Source: RUG11237 sp050874665 (GTDB taxonomy: Bacteria > Bacillota > Clostridia > Lachnospirales > Lachnospiraceae). Taken from it: DNA of 64,000 bases. This document shows positions 35,887-44,018 of the stretch, one piece after another. Made by a program: the position numbers and the translations under genes. The DNA is taken from NCBI GenBank assembly GCA_050874665.1, contig JBNMLC010000010.1:41362-105361 (forward strand), written 5' to 3'. Under the pieces are notes generated by a model. That model was not told where the DNA came from, made no database searches, and saw nothing but the letters and a program-made list of their open reading frames with translations. Within the stretch, counting starts at the first letter, position 1. The number at the start of each line of letters is the position of its first letter.

Positions 35887-36596
35887 AGCAGAATCCCCTT
35901 CCATGCATATTTCTCGCACAGAGCTACTGCTACTAAGAGAACCAGCAATAGCATTACTAGATAGTCCACTCCTTTAAAATGGGTCGGATATAACACTGTA
36001 CGCTTTCCAGGATTTTCAATTCCTCTGGTAATCGCCGCAGCAGAAAGTTCTTCTGACATTTCTGCCGCCGATACCAACAGTGGAACATAATAACTTTCCA
36101 CCAGATTTGTTATTCGTAAAAAAATATTTTTGTTCTTTTTTACTTTTCTTAAAAGCATTGCATCATGTATATGTCCGCACTCCTCTTTAATTGCAGGAAT
36201 GTACCGCAATGTTACAGCTAATGGTACGGTTAATTTTCTAGGAACCTTCATTCGCTGCAAACCGCTTAACAGCTCGGAAACTGTGGTCGTAGATAAAAGC
36301 AGTCTTCCCGCCATAACACAAGGAAACAGCCTCCTAAATACCACAACAAATATATTCAGCATCATCGCTAACGTACCGTTTAAAACCGGAAGCAGCGTAT
36401 ACTGCAGAACTAAGAAAAGCATATATATCGTAAAAAGTTTCATTGCTTTTAGGTTTTTTACTGACATAATATGTAAAAACGTAATCAGCAATACAAGTGC
36501 TGTTTCTAATACACTAGAATATAATGCAAACACCACAATACTGGAGAACAAAATAATAATAAATTTTGTCCTTACATCCAGCTTTATTTTTTTCAT
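35880..36596 (-). CDS. ECF transporter T component (EcfT/CbiQ-like permease)
   Basis: 238 aa with about five hydrophobic segments and the cytoplasmic coupling region typical of EcfT: VPRKLTVPLAVTLRYIPAIKEE and the two short Ala-Arg motifs in AAAITRGIENPGKRT. It links the ATPases to the S component in the membrane. It is one base after the S-component stop and overlaps the ATPase gene. AGGAG lies nine bases before the ATG. The neighbouring NRPS suggests that the system handles the cluster product or its metal complex, or a cofactor needed with it. Confidence 0.88.
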   Translation of the reverse strand: MKKIKLDVRTKFIIILFSSIVVFALYSSVLETALVLLITFLHIMSVKNLKAMKLFTIYMLFLVLQYTLLPVLNGTLAMMLNIFVVVFRRLFPCVMAGRLLLSTTTVSELLSGLQRMKVPRKLTVPLAVTLRYIPAIKEECGHIHDAMLLRKVKKNKNIFLRITNLVESYYVPLLVSAAEMSEELSAAAITRGIENPGKRTVLYPTHFKGVDYLVMLLLVLLVAVALCEKYAWKGILLW

Positions 36597-36597
36597 A

Positions 36598-37203
36598 TTA
36601 CATTACTCCTGCCTTTTTTAAATGCTTTTTCAAAATCACCTTTGCAAAAAGACAGCCAAGTACTGCACAAACTGCTGTAACAGCAATGATAAGAAACAGA
36701 AATGGTATGGAAGCACAATCTGCAAGTCCGTTTACAAATTCTTCTGACAATCCTCTGTTAGAAGCTTCTGCCAGATAGGTATCTGTAGTAACAAACAACT
36801 GCAAATAACCACCAACAGAGCAAACTGACACAATCACAAAGCCAATCGTATCTGCCCAAAAGCTCTCATAATTTGTTGATTTAACAATAAACTGTGCAAT
36901 CACTGCTCCCAGAATCATAAACGGGCATGCGATAGGCATTCCCAAAACGGCAAACAGCATTCCCACAATAACGCCCCAAATGATTACTGCTCCAAACTTT
37001 TTCACTTTCATTGCCAGCATAATATAAAAAGTTGCTCCGAGGAGAGCCCCCGCTGCCGGATAAAACATAAATGTAATTGGTGTAACATTAACCACACACG
37101 CCACAAATAAAGCTACTATATAAAGTGCCGTGTAAATACCAATTGTAATTAAATCCTTTCCGGCAAGGCCTTTCTTCTTATCTTGTACGTTTGATATATC
37201 CAT
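36598..37203 (-). CDS. ECF transporter S component, MptD/Trep_Strep family
   Basis: 201 aa from the ATG at 37203 (MDISNVQDKKKGLAGKDLITIGIYTALY), with AAGGAG eight bases upstream; the 22-codon longer frame has no good site. About five to six membrane helices (TALYIVALFVACVVNV, ITFMFYPAAGALLGATFYIML, IIWGVIVGMLFAVLGMPIA and others). The pattern matches the MptD/Trep_Strep group of putative S components, whose ligands are not established. In Streptococcus equi a similar ABC set accompanies the equibactin NRPS genes (recalled from literature, not tested here), which supports a metallophore link. Confidence 0.8.
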   Translation of the reverse strand: MDISNVQDKKKGLAGKDLITIGIYTALYIVALFVACVVNVTPITFMFYPAAGALLGATFYIMLAMKVKKFGAVIIWGVIVGMLFAVLGMPIACPFMILGAVIAQFIVKSTNYESFWADTIGFVIVSVCSVGGYLQLFVTTDTYLAEASNRGLSEEFVNGLADCASIPFLFLIIAVTAVCAVLGCLFAKVILKKHLKKAGVM

Positions 37204-37256
37204 AGTTATTTCTCCTTTTCTTATTGATTTATTTTCTGCTACATTGGAAAACTGTC

Positions 37257-39002
37257 TTAAATCTTCCAATTAGCGGCATTTTGTCTTGTTTCCCAGAACT
37301 TCTTGTATATAGAATCTTTTTCTAATAGTTCACTATGTGTTCCCAATCCATGAATACTTCCCTTTTCCATTACAATAATTTGGTCTGCATTCATAATAGT
37401 ACGCATTTTATGAGCAATCATAATTACAGTCTTACCCTTTACCAATTCATCAATCGCCTGCACCATCATCCACTCATTTTCAGGATCCACACTCGAAGTT
37501 GCTTCATCCAGAATAATAATTGGTGCGTCTTTCAGAATTGCTCTTGCCATAGATATTCTCTGTTTTTCACCTCCGGAAAGATTACTTCCGTCTTCTCCAA
37601 CTATTGTCTGATAACCATTTGGAAGCTTTTCAATAAATTCATGGCAGCAGGCTTTTTTTGCAGCTTCCACTACTTCTTCATGCGTCGCATTTGTTCTTCC
37701 AAATTTTATATTATTTTCAATAGAATCATGGAACAAAAAAACATCCTGAAATACAATGCTGAAATACTTATATAAATCCTCCGGATCAATTTCTTTCACA
37801 TTGACACCACCAATAGTGATACTTCCTTTGTCTACATCAAAAAATCTCGCGATCAGTCTGGTAATTGTTGTCTTTCCGCAGCCCGAAGGTCCCACAATCG
37901 CGGTCATTTTATTTGAAGGAATTGTAACCGTCACATCATTAATCGCATTTTCCTGTGTCTCTTCATAAGAAAAAGCAACATGTTCCATCTGAATTTGATA
38001 TGAGTCAACCGTTTTTCCTTCTCCGTTCATTACAGGAAGTTCTTCCATCTTATTAATTCGTTTCATAGAAATATCCATCATACGAATTAATCCCGAAATA
38101 GCTCCCAGATTTTCTAACGGTTTATACAATACGAAGGTGGCAATAAGCAATACAATCGCTTTTACTGCATCTAAATCCCCGGCAAGTGCCAAAAAAGAAG
38201 CTGCAATGACAATAATTCCGCATATCAGACGTTCCACTAAAAGGTAACAGAAATTTTTACCGATAAATGACTTTTCTAAGCGAAAGGAAGCGGTTCCAAG
38301 ATTTTCAAATACTCCTTCCATATCCTCACATAAATTTGTGGCGCGTGGAAACAGTTTATAAAGAGTAATTCCATTAATATACTCTATCATCTTATTGTTC
38401 ACTTCCATCTGGCTCTCTTTTAAACTGGTAGAAATTTTTGCACCTTTCTTCTGCATGGTTCCTATAATCCAAAGAGAAATCAGTGCTCCAACAAAAAACG
38501 CTGCACCCATACGGAGATCAAAATAGAACATACAAATTGTTAAGACAAAAACATTAATACAGCCATTCACTGTTTTTTCCAGTATGTTTGCTGCATTTTG
38601 TTCCATAAAATGCATATCATCTGTTAATGTAGTCACTGTATTTCCTACCGTATTAGAAGTAAAAAAGCCCATAGGAACCTTCTTTAAATGATCACCCACA
38701 TCCAATCTGGCATCTGCAACAGCATCATAACTGGCTACACTCTGAAATGTATATACCAAATATTTCATAATCCATCTTCCCAGGACACCCACGAACAGGA
38801 TTGCTGCCAAAACAAGCGCATCTTTTACAGTAAGGTTCTCTGCCACAAATTTTTCCTGAGATAAACGAAGGAAGAAATAGAAAATGGCATAGAAGGGAAA
38901 TGCTTCAAATATGCCGTCAAAAAAGCCGAATACCACACTAATCTTTATTTGCCTGCTTTTTTCCTTACACAATTTCATAAAATTTTTCACTAATTGAATC
39001 AT
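37257..39002 (-). CDS. ABC half-transporter, YbtQ/IrtB-like (permease-ATPase)
   Basis: 581 aa. An N-terminal six-helix type I exporter-fold membrane domain (about 20-310) is fused to an ATPase (about 335-575) with Walker A GPSGCGKTT, signature NLSGGEKQR and Walker B IIILDEATSSVD. It is paired with the half-transporter just upstream (stop six bases before this start) and should form a heterodimer. Such pairs next to siderophore NRPS genes (YbtP/YbtQ, IrtA/IrtB) import metal-siderophore complexes despite the exporter fold; export of the product is the alternative. No peptidase domain is present. Confidence 0.87.
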   Translation of the reverse strand: MIQLVKNFMKLCKEKSRQIKISVVFGFFDGIFEAFPFYAIFYFFLRLSQEKFVAENLTVKDALVLAAILFVGVLGRWIMKYLVYTFQSVASYDAVADARLDVGDHLKKVPMGFFTSNTVGNTVTTLTDDMHFMEQNAANILEKTVNGCINVFVLTICMFYFDLRMGAAFFVGALISLWIIGTMQKKGAKISTSLKESQMEVNNKMIEYINGITLYKLFPRATNLCEDMEGVFENLGTASFRLEKSFIGKNFCYLLVERLICGIIVIAASFLALAGDLDAVKAIVLLIATFVLYKPLENLGAISGLIRMMDISMKRINKMEELPVMNGEGKTVDSYQIQMEHVAFSYEETQENAINDVTVTIPSNKMTAIVGPSGCGKTTITRLIARFFDVDKGSITIGGVNVKEIDPEDLYKYFSIVFQDVFLFHDSIENNIKFGRTNATHEEVVEAAKKACCHEFIEKLPNGYQTIVGEDGSNLSGGEKQRISMARAILKDAPIIILDEATSSVDPENEWMMVQAIDELVKGKTVIMIAHKMRTIMNADQIIVMEKGSIHGLGTHSELLEKDSIYKKFWETRQNAANWKI

Positions 39003-39008
39003 ATTGCA

Positions 39009-40742
39009 TCACACCTCCATTCCTTCGTTATGCTTCCACATATTTATATATATTTCACAATTCTTCAATAATTCTTCATGGGAACCGCTTGCCACAATTT
39101 CTCCCTGATTCATTACATAGATACAATCACAGTTAACCACCGTCTGTAATCTGTGCGCAATCATAATCAGTGTCTTATCCTTTGTAAGTGCTTCCATAGA
39201 ATTCTGCACAAGATTCTCATTTTCCGGGTCCATAAACGCTGTCGCCTCATCCAAAATGACAATCGGCGCTTCCTTTAATATAGTTCTTGCAATGGCAATT
39301 CTTTGCTTCTGTCCTCCGGACATTCTTCCGCCAACGCCACCTACACTCGTATCATAACCATCTGCAAATTCCATAATAAACTGGTGGCAGCCTGCTTTCT
39401 TTGCAGCTTCTATCACCTGCTCTTTTGTAGCATTTTCATTGCCGATTTTAATATTATCGAAAACAGAGGCATCTATTAAAAAATTATCCTGTGTAACATA
39501 ACTCACTTGATCCATAAGTTCTTTCATGGAAGTGTTTCGGATATCCTGCCCATTCAACAATACTGCCCCGTCCTGTGGGTCATAAAAGCGAACCAATAAT
39601 TTTGCAATCGTTGATTTTCCCGATCCGGAAGCACCTACGAAAGCAATTCGTTGGCCTTTCTTTACGCGAAAGCTAATATTTTTTAATACCTGCTTATCAT
39701 CATATCCAAAGTTCACGTTCTTCATTTCTAAAACATCTGCTGATGCAATGTCCATTCTTCCTTCTGGTAAATCTTCCATTGCCATAAATTCATTTACTTT
39801 CGTCATTGTAGTGTTGATTGCCATAATCTGATCTGCAAATTCCACCATTTTAATCAATGGTTCTGCCACTCCAAACGCTAAAAACATACAAAAAACAAAG
39901 GAAGAAAGGTCAATAATTCCTTTTGAAAGCAAAAGCGCCCCCACGGGAAGAACAAACAGTAAGCTATTAGGAGTTACCACATAAAATCCGGCTATGTACG
40001 GATAGCAATGTGCAAACCACTTTTTCATAGAATCCCGGAACGTAAGAACTGCAGAGGAGAATTTTTCCATAGAGGAGGCTGTCTGTCCATAAGCCTTGAT
40101 TACCTCCATTCCCTTTACATATTCCACCATAGCTCCTGACATATGTTCACTGTCAGATGTATATTTCTTAAAGATTCCCATTACATCACTACCAGCCATC
40201 ATCATTCCGTATATAACAAAACCAACTGCCAGCGTGCCAACTGCAGCTAATCCTAACTGCCAGCTATTCACAAAAACAAGTAGCAATACTAATACAAATC
40301 CCAGTATATTCGAAGTCAACTCTGGTATCATATGAGCTAACGGATACTCTAAATGTTCGATTTCATCCATAATAATCTGTTTATACTCACCAGCCGTTTT
40401 TTTCTTCACATCACCTAAGGAAACAGTTAATAACTTTTTCGCCATCATAGTTCTGATCTTTGCCATTACACTATAAGCCATCTTATGTGAGCAACGGGAC
40501 GCCAACATAAACATCCATGTTTTAATCAGATAGCCACAAACGGCACTACCTCCCCATATATAAATGGTTTTTGCCTGTAATTGTCCCTTCAGCAGACTAT
40601 TCACTAACATCGCACACGCAATATACGGAACAAAGCCTGCAATAACCGAAATAATGGAACATACCACAGAAAAAATAACCTGTTTCTTTTCATCCACATA
40701 GACAAATATGTCCATCAATGGATTTTCATTTTTTTTGTTCAT
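39009..40742 (-). CDS. ABC half-transporter, YbtP/IrtA-like (permease-ATPase)
   Basis: 577 aa from the ATG at 40742 (MNKKNENPLMDIF), with AGGAAGG five bases upstream; the 13-codon longer frame is less likely. Six membrane helices (about 20-300) and an ATPase domain with Walker A GASGSGKST, signature MSGGQKQR and Walker B IVILDEATAFMD. It lacks the extra siderophore-interacting domain of mycobacterial IrtA. It is the first gene of the transporter unit, with a roughly 200-base leader holding an inverted repeat and direct repeats. Function as the partner of the following YbtQ-like protein is inferred from adjacency. Confidence 0.87.
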   Translation of the reverse strand: MNKKNENPLMDIFVYVDEKKQVIFSVVCSIISVIAGFVPYIACAMLVNSLLKGQLQAKTIYIWGGSAVCGYLIKTWMFMLASRCSHKMAYSVMAKIRTMMAKKLLTVSLGDVKKKTAGEYKQIIMDEIEHLEYPLAHMIPELTSNILGFVLVLLLVFVNSWQLGLAAVGTLAVGFVIYGMMMAGSDVMGIFKKYTSDSEHMSGAMVEYVKGMEVIKAYGQTASSMEKFSSAVLTFRDSMKKWFAHCYPYIAGFYVVTPNSLLFVLPVGALLLSKGIIDLSSFVFCMFLAFGVAEPLIKMVEFADQIMAINTTMTKVNEFMAMEDLPEGRMDIASADVLEMKNVNFGYDDKQVLKNISFRVKKGQRIAFVGASGSGKSTIAKLLVRFYDPQDGAVLLNGQDIRNTSMKELMDQVSYVTQDNFLIDASVFDNIKIGNENATKEQVIEAAKKAGCHQFIMEFADGYDTSVGGVGGRMSGGQKQRIAIARTILKEAPIVILDEATAFMDPENENLVQNSMEALTKDKTLIMIAHRLQTVVNCDCIYVMNQGEIVASGSHEELLKNCEIYINMWKHNEGMEV

Positions 40743-40826
40743 TGTGTCCTTCCTTTCTTGTTTGATTTCTTTTCCAGGCATTCAACGTTATCCCATTTTC
40801 ATTTTATGGCGTTTTGTTTCATTACT

Positions 40827-40857
40827 ACTAACTTTGGTTGTGTGTAACTAACCTTTG
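40827..40857 (-). repeat. Direct repeat in the leader of the transporter operon
   Basis: The plus strand shows ACTAACTTTGG at 40827-40837 and ACTAACCTTTG at 40847-40857, 20 bases apart, that is on the same helix face. On the transcribed strand they read CAAAG(G)TTAGT twice. It lies downstream of both candidate promoters and may bind a regulator; no regulator gene is encoded close by. Confidence 0.35.
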
Positions 40858-40860
40858 CCC

Positions 40861-40910
40861 TAAAAAATGACATACGGCATTATTTTCTGTTTTTCTTTTA
40901 CCGTACGTCC
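40861..40910 (-). promoter_or_regulatory. Inverted repeat with U tract (attenuator-like) or operator before the transporter operon
   Basis: The 11-base arms GACGTACGGTA (40909-40899) and TGCCGTATGTC (40879-40869) on the minus strand pair completely if two G-U wobbles are allowed; the same sites would be A-C mismatches in a plus-strand RNA. The loop is about 19 A-rich bases and ATTTTTTA follows. It thus resembles an intrinsic terminator in the transporter leader, or an operator overlapping the second promoter. Confidence 0.45.
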
Positions 40911-40912
40911 AT

Positions 40913-40973
40913 ATTATATGAATACCCTTTCAAGATTCAAACTACATTCTAATGAGTTTCAAAAATATGTCAA
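40913..40973 (-). promoter_or_regulatory. Two overlapping candidate promoters for the transporter operon
   Basis: On the minus strand TTGACA (40968-40973) and TAGAAT (40946-40951) are 16 bases apart. A second perfect TATAAT (40913-40918) has a weaker TTGAAT about 16 bases upstream. The first would transcribe the inverted repeat at 40869-40909 as RNA; the second would start inside it. The rest of the 454-base gap up to the next gene (40743-41196) holds one rightward promoter and nothing else that I can support. Confidence 0.5.
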
Positions 40974-41135
40974 TATATATATTAATACATTTTCTCATTT
41001 AACTCTTATTGATGATTTTTTATCATTATCCCGAGATGGTATGCTATCACTGCCTCTATCAATCCAGAATATCTCTAGGGATATCTATTTTCATTCTCTA
41101 ACAACGCTGTCGATTAGATATTTTTGATTTTTTTC

Positions 41136-41164
41136 TTGTATTCCCAAGTTATAAGTTATATAAT
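41136..41164 (+). promoter_or_regulatory. Predicted promoter for the FAH-family gene
   Basis: TTGTAT and a perfect TATAAT are 17 bases apart, about 32 bases before the ATG at 41197. The -35 box is weak (three of six matches). Confidence 0.4.
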
Positions 41165-41196
41165 ATTTAAGACAAATTAAACGGAGCGTAATAAAA

Positions 41197-42090
41197 ATGA
41201 AACTATTATCTTATATGACCCTAACCGATGATATACCTCAGATAGGTATGTTACACAAAACAAAAAACGCAATTATTCCGCTTTCTATTCTTGATATTGA
41301 CTACAAGGATATTATATCAGTCATTAAACAATTGACACCGGCAGAATTTGAGCGCCTTCATCTGGCACAGACAGCACTGGAGATTCCAACGATTCCCTTA
41401 ACTTCCGTAAAATTATGTGCACCGATTCCTAATCCACCGCAAGATATTATCTGTCTTGGGATTAACTATAAGGAACACAAAGAGGAAGCAGACAAGTATG
41501 AACCGAATACTTTCTCCAGTAAAGAAGCTTATCCAATTTATTTTTCTAAGCGTGTCAATGAGACTACTGCTTGCGGCGAAACAATCCCAAGCTATTCTAA
41601 TATAGTAGATTCGCTTGATTACGAGGCAGAGCTGGCTGTCATTATTGGAAAAGATGCCAAAAATGTTTCCGAGGAAGATGCAGAAAAATACGTTTTCGGG
41701 TATACTATTTTAAATGATATCAGTGCACGAAATATTCAAAAAAAGCATACGCAATGGTACTTTGGCAAAAGCTTTGATGGTTTTGCACCGTTAGGACCAT
41801 ACATAACAACTGCTGATGAAATGCCGCTTCCATTAGATGTTTCTATTAAGTGCTATGTGAACGGAGAACTTCGTCAAAGCAGCAGCACTGCTCACATGAT
41901 TTATACGATTCCACATATTATCAGTGAGTTATCACAGGGAATGACATTAAAAGCCGGCACTATCATCTCCACCGGTACTCCCTCTGGTGTTGGTATGGGA
42001 TTCCAGCCACCAAAATTTTTACAGCCCGGAGATGAAGTATGTTGCGAAATTGAGGGAATTGGTACTTTAATTAACACAATAGGGAATTAA
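41197..42090 (+). CDS. Fumarylacetoacetate hydrolase (FAH) family protein
   Basis: 297 aa. The C-terminal FAH domain (about 85-295) has the family blocks ICLGINYKEHKEE, DYEAELAVIIGKDAKN with metal-binding Glu residues, and ILNDISARNIQ with the metal-binding Asp, then FDGFAPLGPYI and GTIISTGTPSGVG. The family includes hydratases, decarboxylases and C-C hydrolases acting on 2-keto-4-pentenoate or acylpyruvate-like acids; the substrate is not clear here. The N-terminal 80 residues match the accessory region of YcgM-like members. It lies four bases before the RluA-type gene and is probably co-transcribed with it; it is not obviously part of the NRPS cluster. Confidence 0.88.
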   Translation: MKLLSYMTLTDDIPQIGMLHKTKNAIIPLSILDIDYKDIISVIKQLTPAEFERLHLAQTALEIPTIPLTSVKLCAPIPNPPQDIICLGINYKEHKEEADKYEPNTFSSKEAYPIYFSKRVNETTACGETIPSYSNIVDSLDYEAELAVIIGKDAKNVSEEDAEKYVFGYTILNDISARNIQKKHTQWYFGKSFDGFAPLGPYITTADEMPLPLDVSIKCYVNGELRQSSSTAHMIYTIPHIISELSQGMTLKAGTIISTGTPSGVGMGFQPPKFLQPGDEVCCEIEGIGTLINTIGN

Positions 42091-42094
42091 ATTT

Positions 42095-42985
42095 ATGAAT
42101 CGTACTTTTCATTATCATATAACGGAACATGATGCAGGAAAAGCCATTGATTTCTTTTTGAAATCACATGGCTTTTCTCGTCATATCATATCAGGATTAA
42201 AAACACATTTTGATGGAATCTTAGTAAATCACAAGCATCAAAACACAAAATATCTTCTGCAGGAAAACGATGTTCTCACAGTTACTATCATGGAACCTGC
42301 AGCATCGGAAAAGATTATTCCTGTTCTCATGGAATTATCCATCGTATACGAAGATGAGGATATTCTCGTTCTAAACAAACCCGCCGATACTCCAATCCAC
42401 CCTTCCATGCATAACTACGAAAATTCTCTGGCAAATGGTGTGGCATATTATTATCAAAAGGAAAGCTCTCCCTTTGTTTTTCGCTGCATTAATCGTCTTG
42501 ACAGAGATACTACCGGACTAACTATCATAGCTAAAAACAGTTTAAGTTCAGCAATCCTCTCCGTCATGGTGAGTAAGCGTCAAATTCACCGCGAATACAT
42601 GGCAATTGTATCCGGCATCACTCCTATGTCCGGTACCATTGATGCTCCTATCGGAAGAAAATGTGATTCTGCGATAGAACGAATCGTGGACTACGAACAC
42701 GGGGAACGTGCAATTACCCATTACCAGCGTATTGCCTGCTCAAAAACACATTCTCTCCTTAAATTACAATTAGAAACAGGACGTACCCACCAGATTCGTG
42801 TACATATGAAACACATTGGCTACCCTTTAATTGGAGATTACCTGTATAATCCGGATTATTCCATAATAAAACGGCAGGCTCTCCACTCCTGCCGTCTTAC
42901 CTTTTCACACCCTATTACCGGAATTCCACTGGAATTTACTGCTCCTCTTCCAGAGGACATGAAACAGATTACATATTCTCTTTAA
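42095..42985 (+). CDS. RluA-family pseudouridine synthase
   Basis: 296 aa. An S4-like N-terminal part (about 10-75, KAIDFFLKSHGFSRHIISGLK) precedes the catalytic domain with INRLDRDTTGLTIIAKN near residue 130, the RluA/RluD nucleophile motif HRLD-type (here NRLD), and the closing LETGRTHQIRVHMKHIGYPLIGD. It makes pseudouridine in 23S rRNA or tRNA. The specific target is not assignable. Its 3' end overlaps the convergent UPF0303-type gene by 17 bases. Confidence 0.92.
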   Translation: MNRTFHYHITEHDAGKAIDFFLKSHGFSRHIISGLKTHFDGILVNHKHQNTKYLLQENDVLTVTIMEPAASEKIIPVLMELSIVYEDEDILVLNKPADTPIHPSMHNYENSLANGVAYYYQKESSPFVFRCINRLDRDTTGLTIIAKNSLSSAILSVMVSKRQIHREYMAIVSGITPMSGTIDAPIGRKCDSAIERIVDYEHGERAITHYQRIACSKTHSLLKLQLETGRTHQIRVHMKHIGYPLIGDYLYNPDYSIIKRQALHSCRLTFSHPITGIPLEFTAPLPEDMKQITYSL

Positions 42986-43484
42986 TTCTAGGTACCTCAT
43001 CTGCATGAAGATATTTGCTGACACATTTTATAATAAAATCATGATCTCCAACATGGTTCAAGCCGGAAACTGCAATGGTTCCCAGTACGCCGGCATCTTC
43101 AATGCGGATTGGGAATGCTCCCCCGCAACAGGCATATACTTTTTCATCCAGAAAAACATCTTCCATACTTTGTTCTGCTTTTCTTAAAGATGCGTAAAAA
43201 TTCAAACTACTTTTTTCCATTAATTTAACTGTATTAATCTTTCGTTCCAACCACAACTGATTTCTTGGTGTAGTGCCATCTCCGGCATACTGGAATACGC
43301 AAAATCCATTATTTAACTCAATACGTATAACCACCGGAAGATTTCTCTTCTTTGCCTCTAACGCCATAATATTTCCCAATTCCCATGCATCTTCATTGGT
43401 AAAATGTGTAAATTGCAAAATCTCTTCTTGCATATCAAGCACTTTTACAAATTCATCTAATTTTTTTAATTCTTCTGTCGTCAT
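42969..43484 (-). CDS. UPF0303/heme-degrading-domain family protein
   Basis: 171 aa from the ATG at 43484 (MTTEELKKLDEFVKVLDMQEEILQF) with GAGGG upstream. The fold features are those of the GlcG/HbpS-like Haem_degrading family and UPF0303 (YBR137W) proteins: AWELGNIMALEAKKRNLPVVIRIELNNG, CGGAFPIRIEDAGVLGTIAVSGLNHVGDHDFIIKCV. Some relatives bind heme or organic ligands, but the role of UPF0303 members is not established. The gene faces the RluA-type gene and is probably monocistronic. Confidence 0.75.
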   Translation of the reverse strand: MTTEELKKLDEFVKVLDMQEEILQFTHFTNEDAWELGNIMALEAKKRNLPVVIRIELNNGFCVFQYAGDGTTPRNQLWLERKINTVKLMEKSSLNFYASLRKAEQSMEDVFLDEKVYACCGGAFPIRIEDAGVLGTIAVSGLNHVGDHDFIIKCVSKYLHADEVPRIKENM

Positions 43485-43681
43485 ACCTATCCCTCTACTT
43501 TCCTTATCAACTTCTATCAAAATTTTAGCACTGCTTTTTTCCCTAGTCAACCCATTTGAACATTCTGCTTAATTTATTTCGTTTTCTTTATTATTTTTTT
43601 ATATTTTTTACAAATTTTTATTTTTCTTGTGAAATCTATTGTATTCTGCTTCTTTTAGTGATAGCATTGATATTGTTAAAA

Positions 43682-43724
43682 AGATGACAAGGGGGTCGGT
43701 TCTTAGGTGAGCTGTCCCCTTTCT
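43682..43724 (+). ncRNA. Structured leader hairpin with T-rich tail upstream of a small ORF
   Basis: GGGG-U-CGGUU pairs with AGCUG-U-CCCC (nine pairs, one U-U mismatch, two G-U) around an eight-base loop, followed by TTTCTTTATT. A second weaker hairpin follows at about 43732-43769 (AAAGTGCGTGC with GTACACACCTTT). I do not recognise an Rfam class. It may be an intrinsic terminator, an attenuator, or a small RNA. The remainder of the 43485-43798 gap is AT-rich with no gene I can support. Confidence 0.4.
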
Positions 43725-43798
43725 TTATTCTATAAAGTGCGTGCCAAGTACACACCTTTACAGATGTTTCGTGTTTTAGAAAGGATTTGGTGATTAAA

Positions 43799-43927
43799 AT
43801 GACAACTTTTGGAATGATTTTAGCAGCAGTTACATTAATCGGAGGAACTTGTTTCGTTTCTGTTGAACTGGGCTCTTTAGTTTCAGCTCGCCTTGACCAT
43901 TATATTACACAGCACTACTGTAGCTAA
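43799..43927 (+). CDS. Small hypothetical membrane protein (42 aa)
   Basis: ATG at 43799 to TAA at 43925-43927. The peptide begins MTTFGMILAAVTLIGG, a single hydrophobic helix (about residues 4-22), and ends in a polar tail RLDHYITQHYCS. GGTG is seven bases before the ATG and AAAGGA lies further upstream. The composition fits a small single-span membrane peptide of the holin or type I toxin sort, but no family is recognised. It stands alone between the structured leader and luxS. Confidence 0.45.
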   Translation: MTTFGMILAAVTLIGGTCFVSVELGSLVSARLDHYITQHYCS

Positions 43928-43950
43928 TATTTACTTTGCCAAAAACCTCT

Positions 43951-43978
43951 TTGCATTTGGTACATATTATGCTAGAAT
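43951..43978 (+). promoter_or_regulatory. Predicted promoter of luxS
   Basis: TTGCAT and TAGAAT are 16 bases apart, with an extended -10 TG (TGCTAGAAT), about 40 bases before the luxS ATG. Confidence 0.5.
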
Positions 43979-44018
43979 GTTATAGACTTAAAGTTCCTGG
44001 TAAGGAGGTTTTTATTTT

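Noticed and set aside
40801..40973. Fur or DtxR box before the transporter operon
   Set aside because: No stretch matches either consensus well; GGTT/AACC arms there are only four bases long.
40867..41127. An 86-codon plus-strand open frame in the gap before the FAH gene
   Set aside because: No ribosome binding site, AT-rich irregular composition, and it overlaps the promoters and inverted repeat of the leftward transporter operon.
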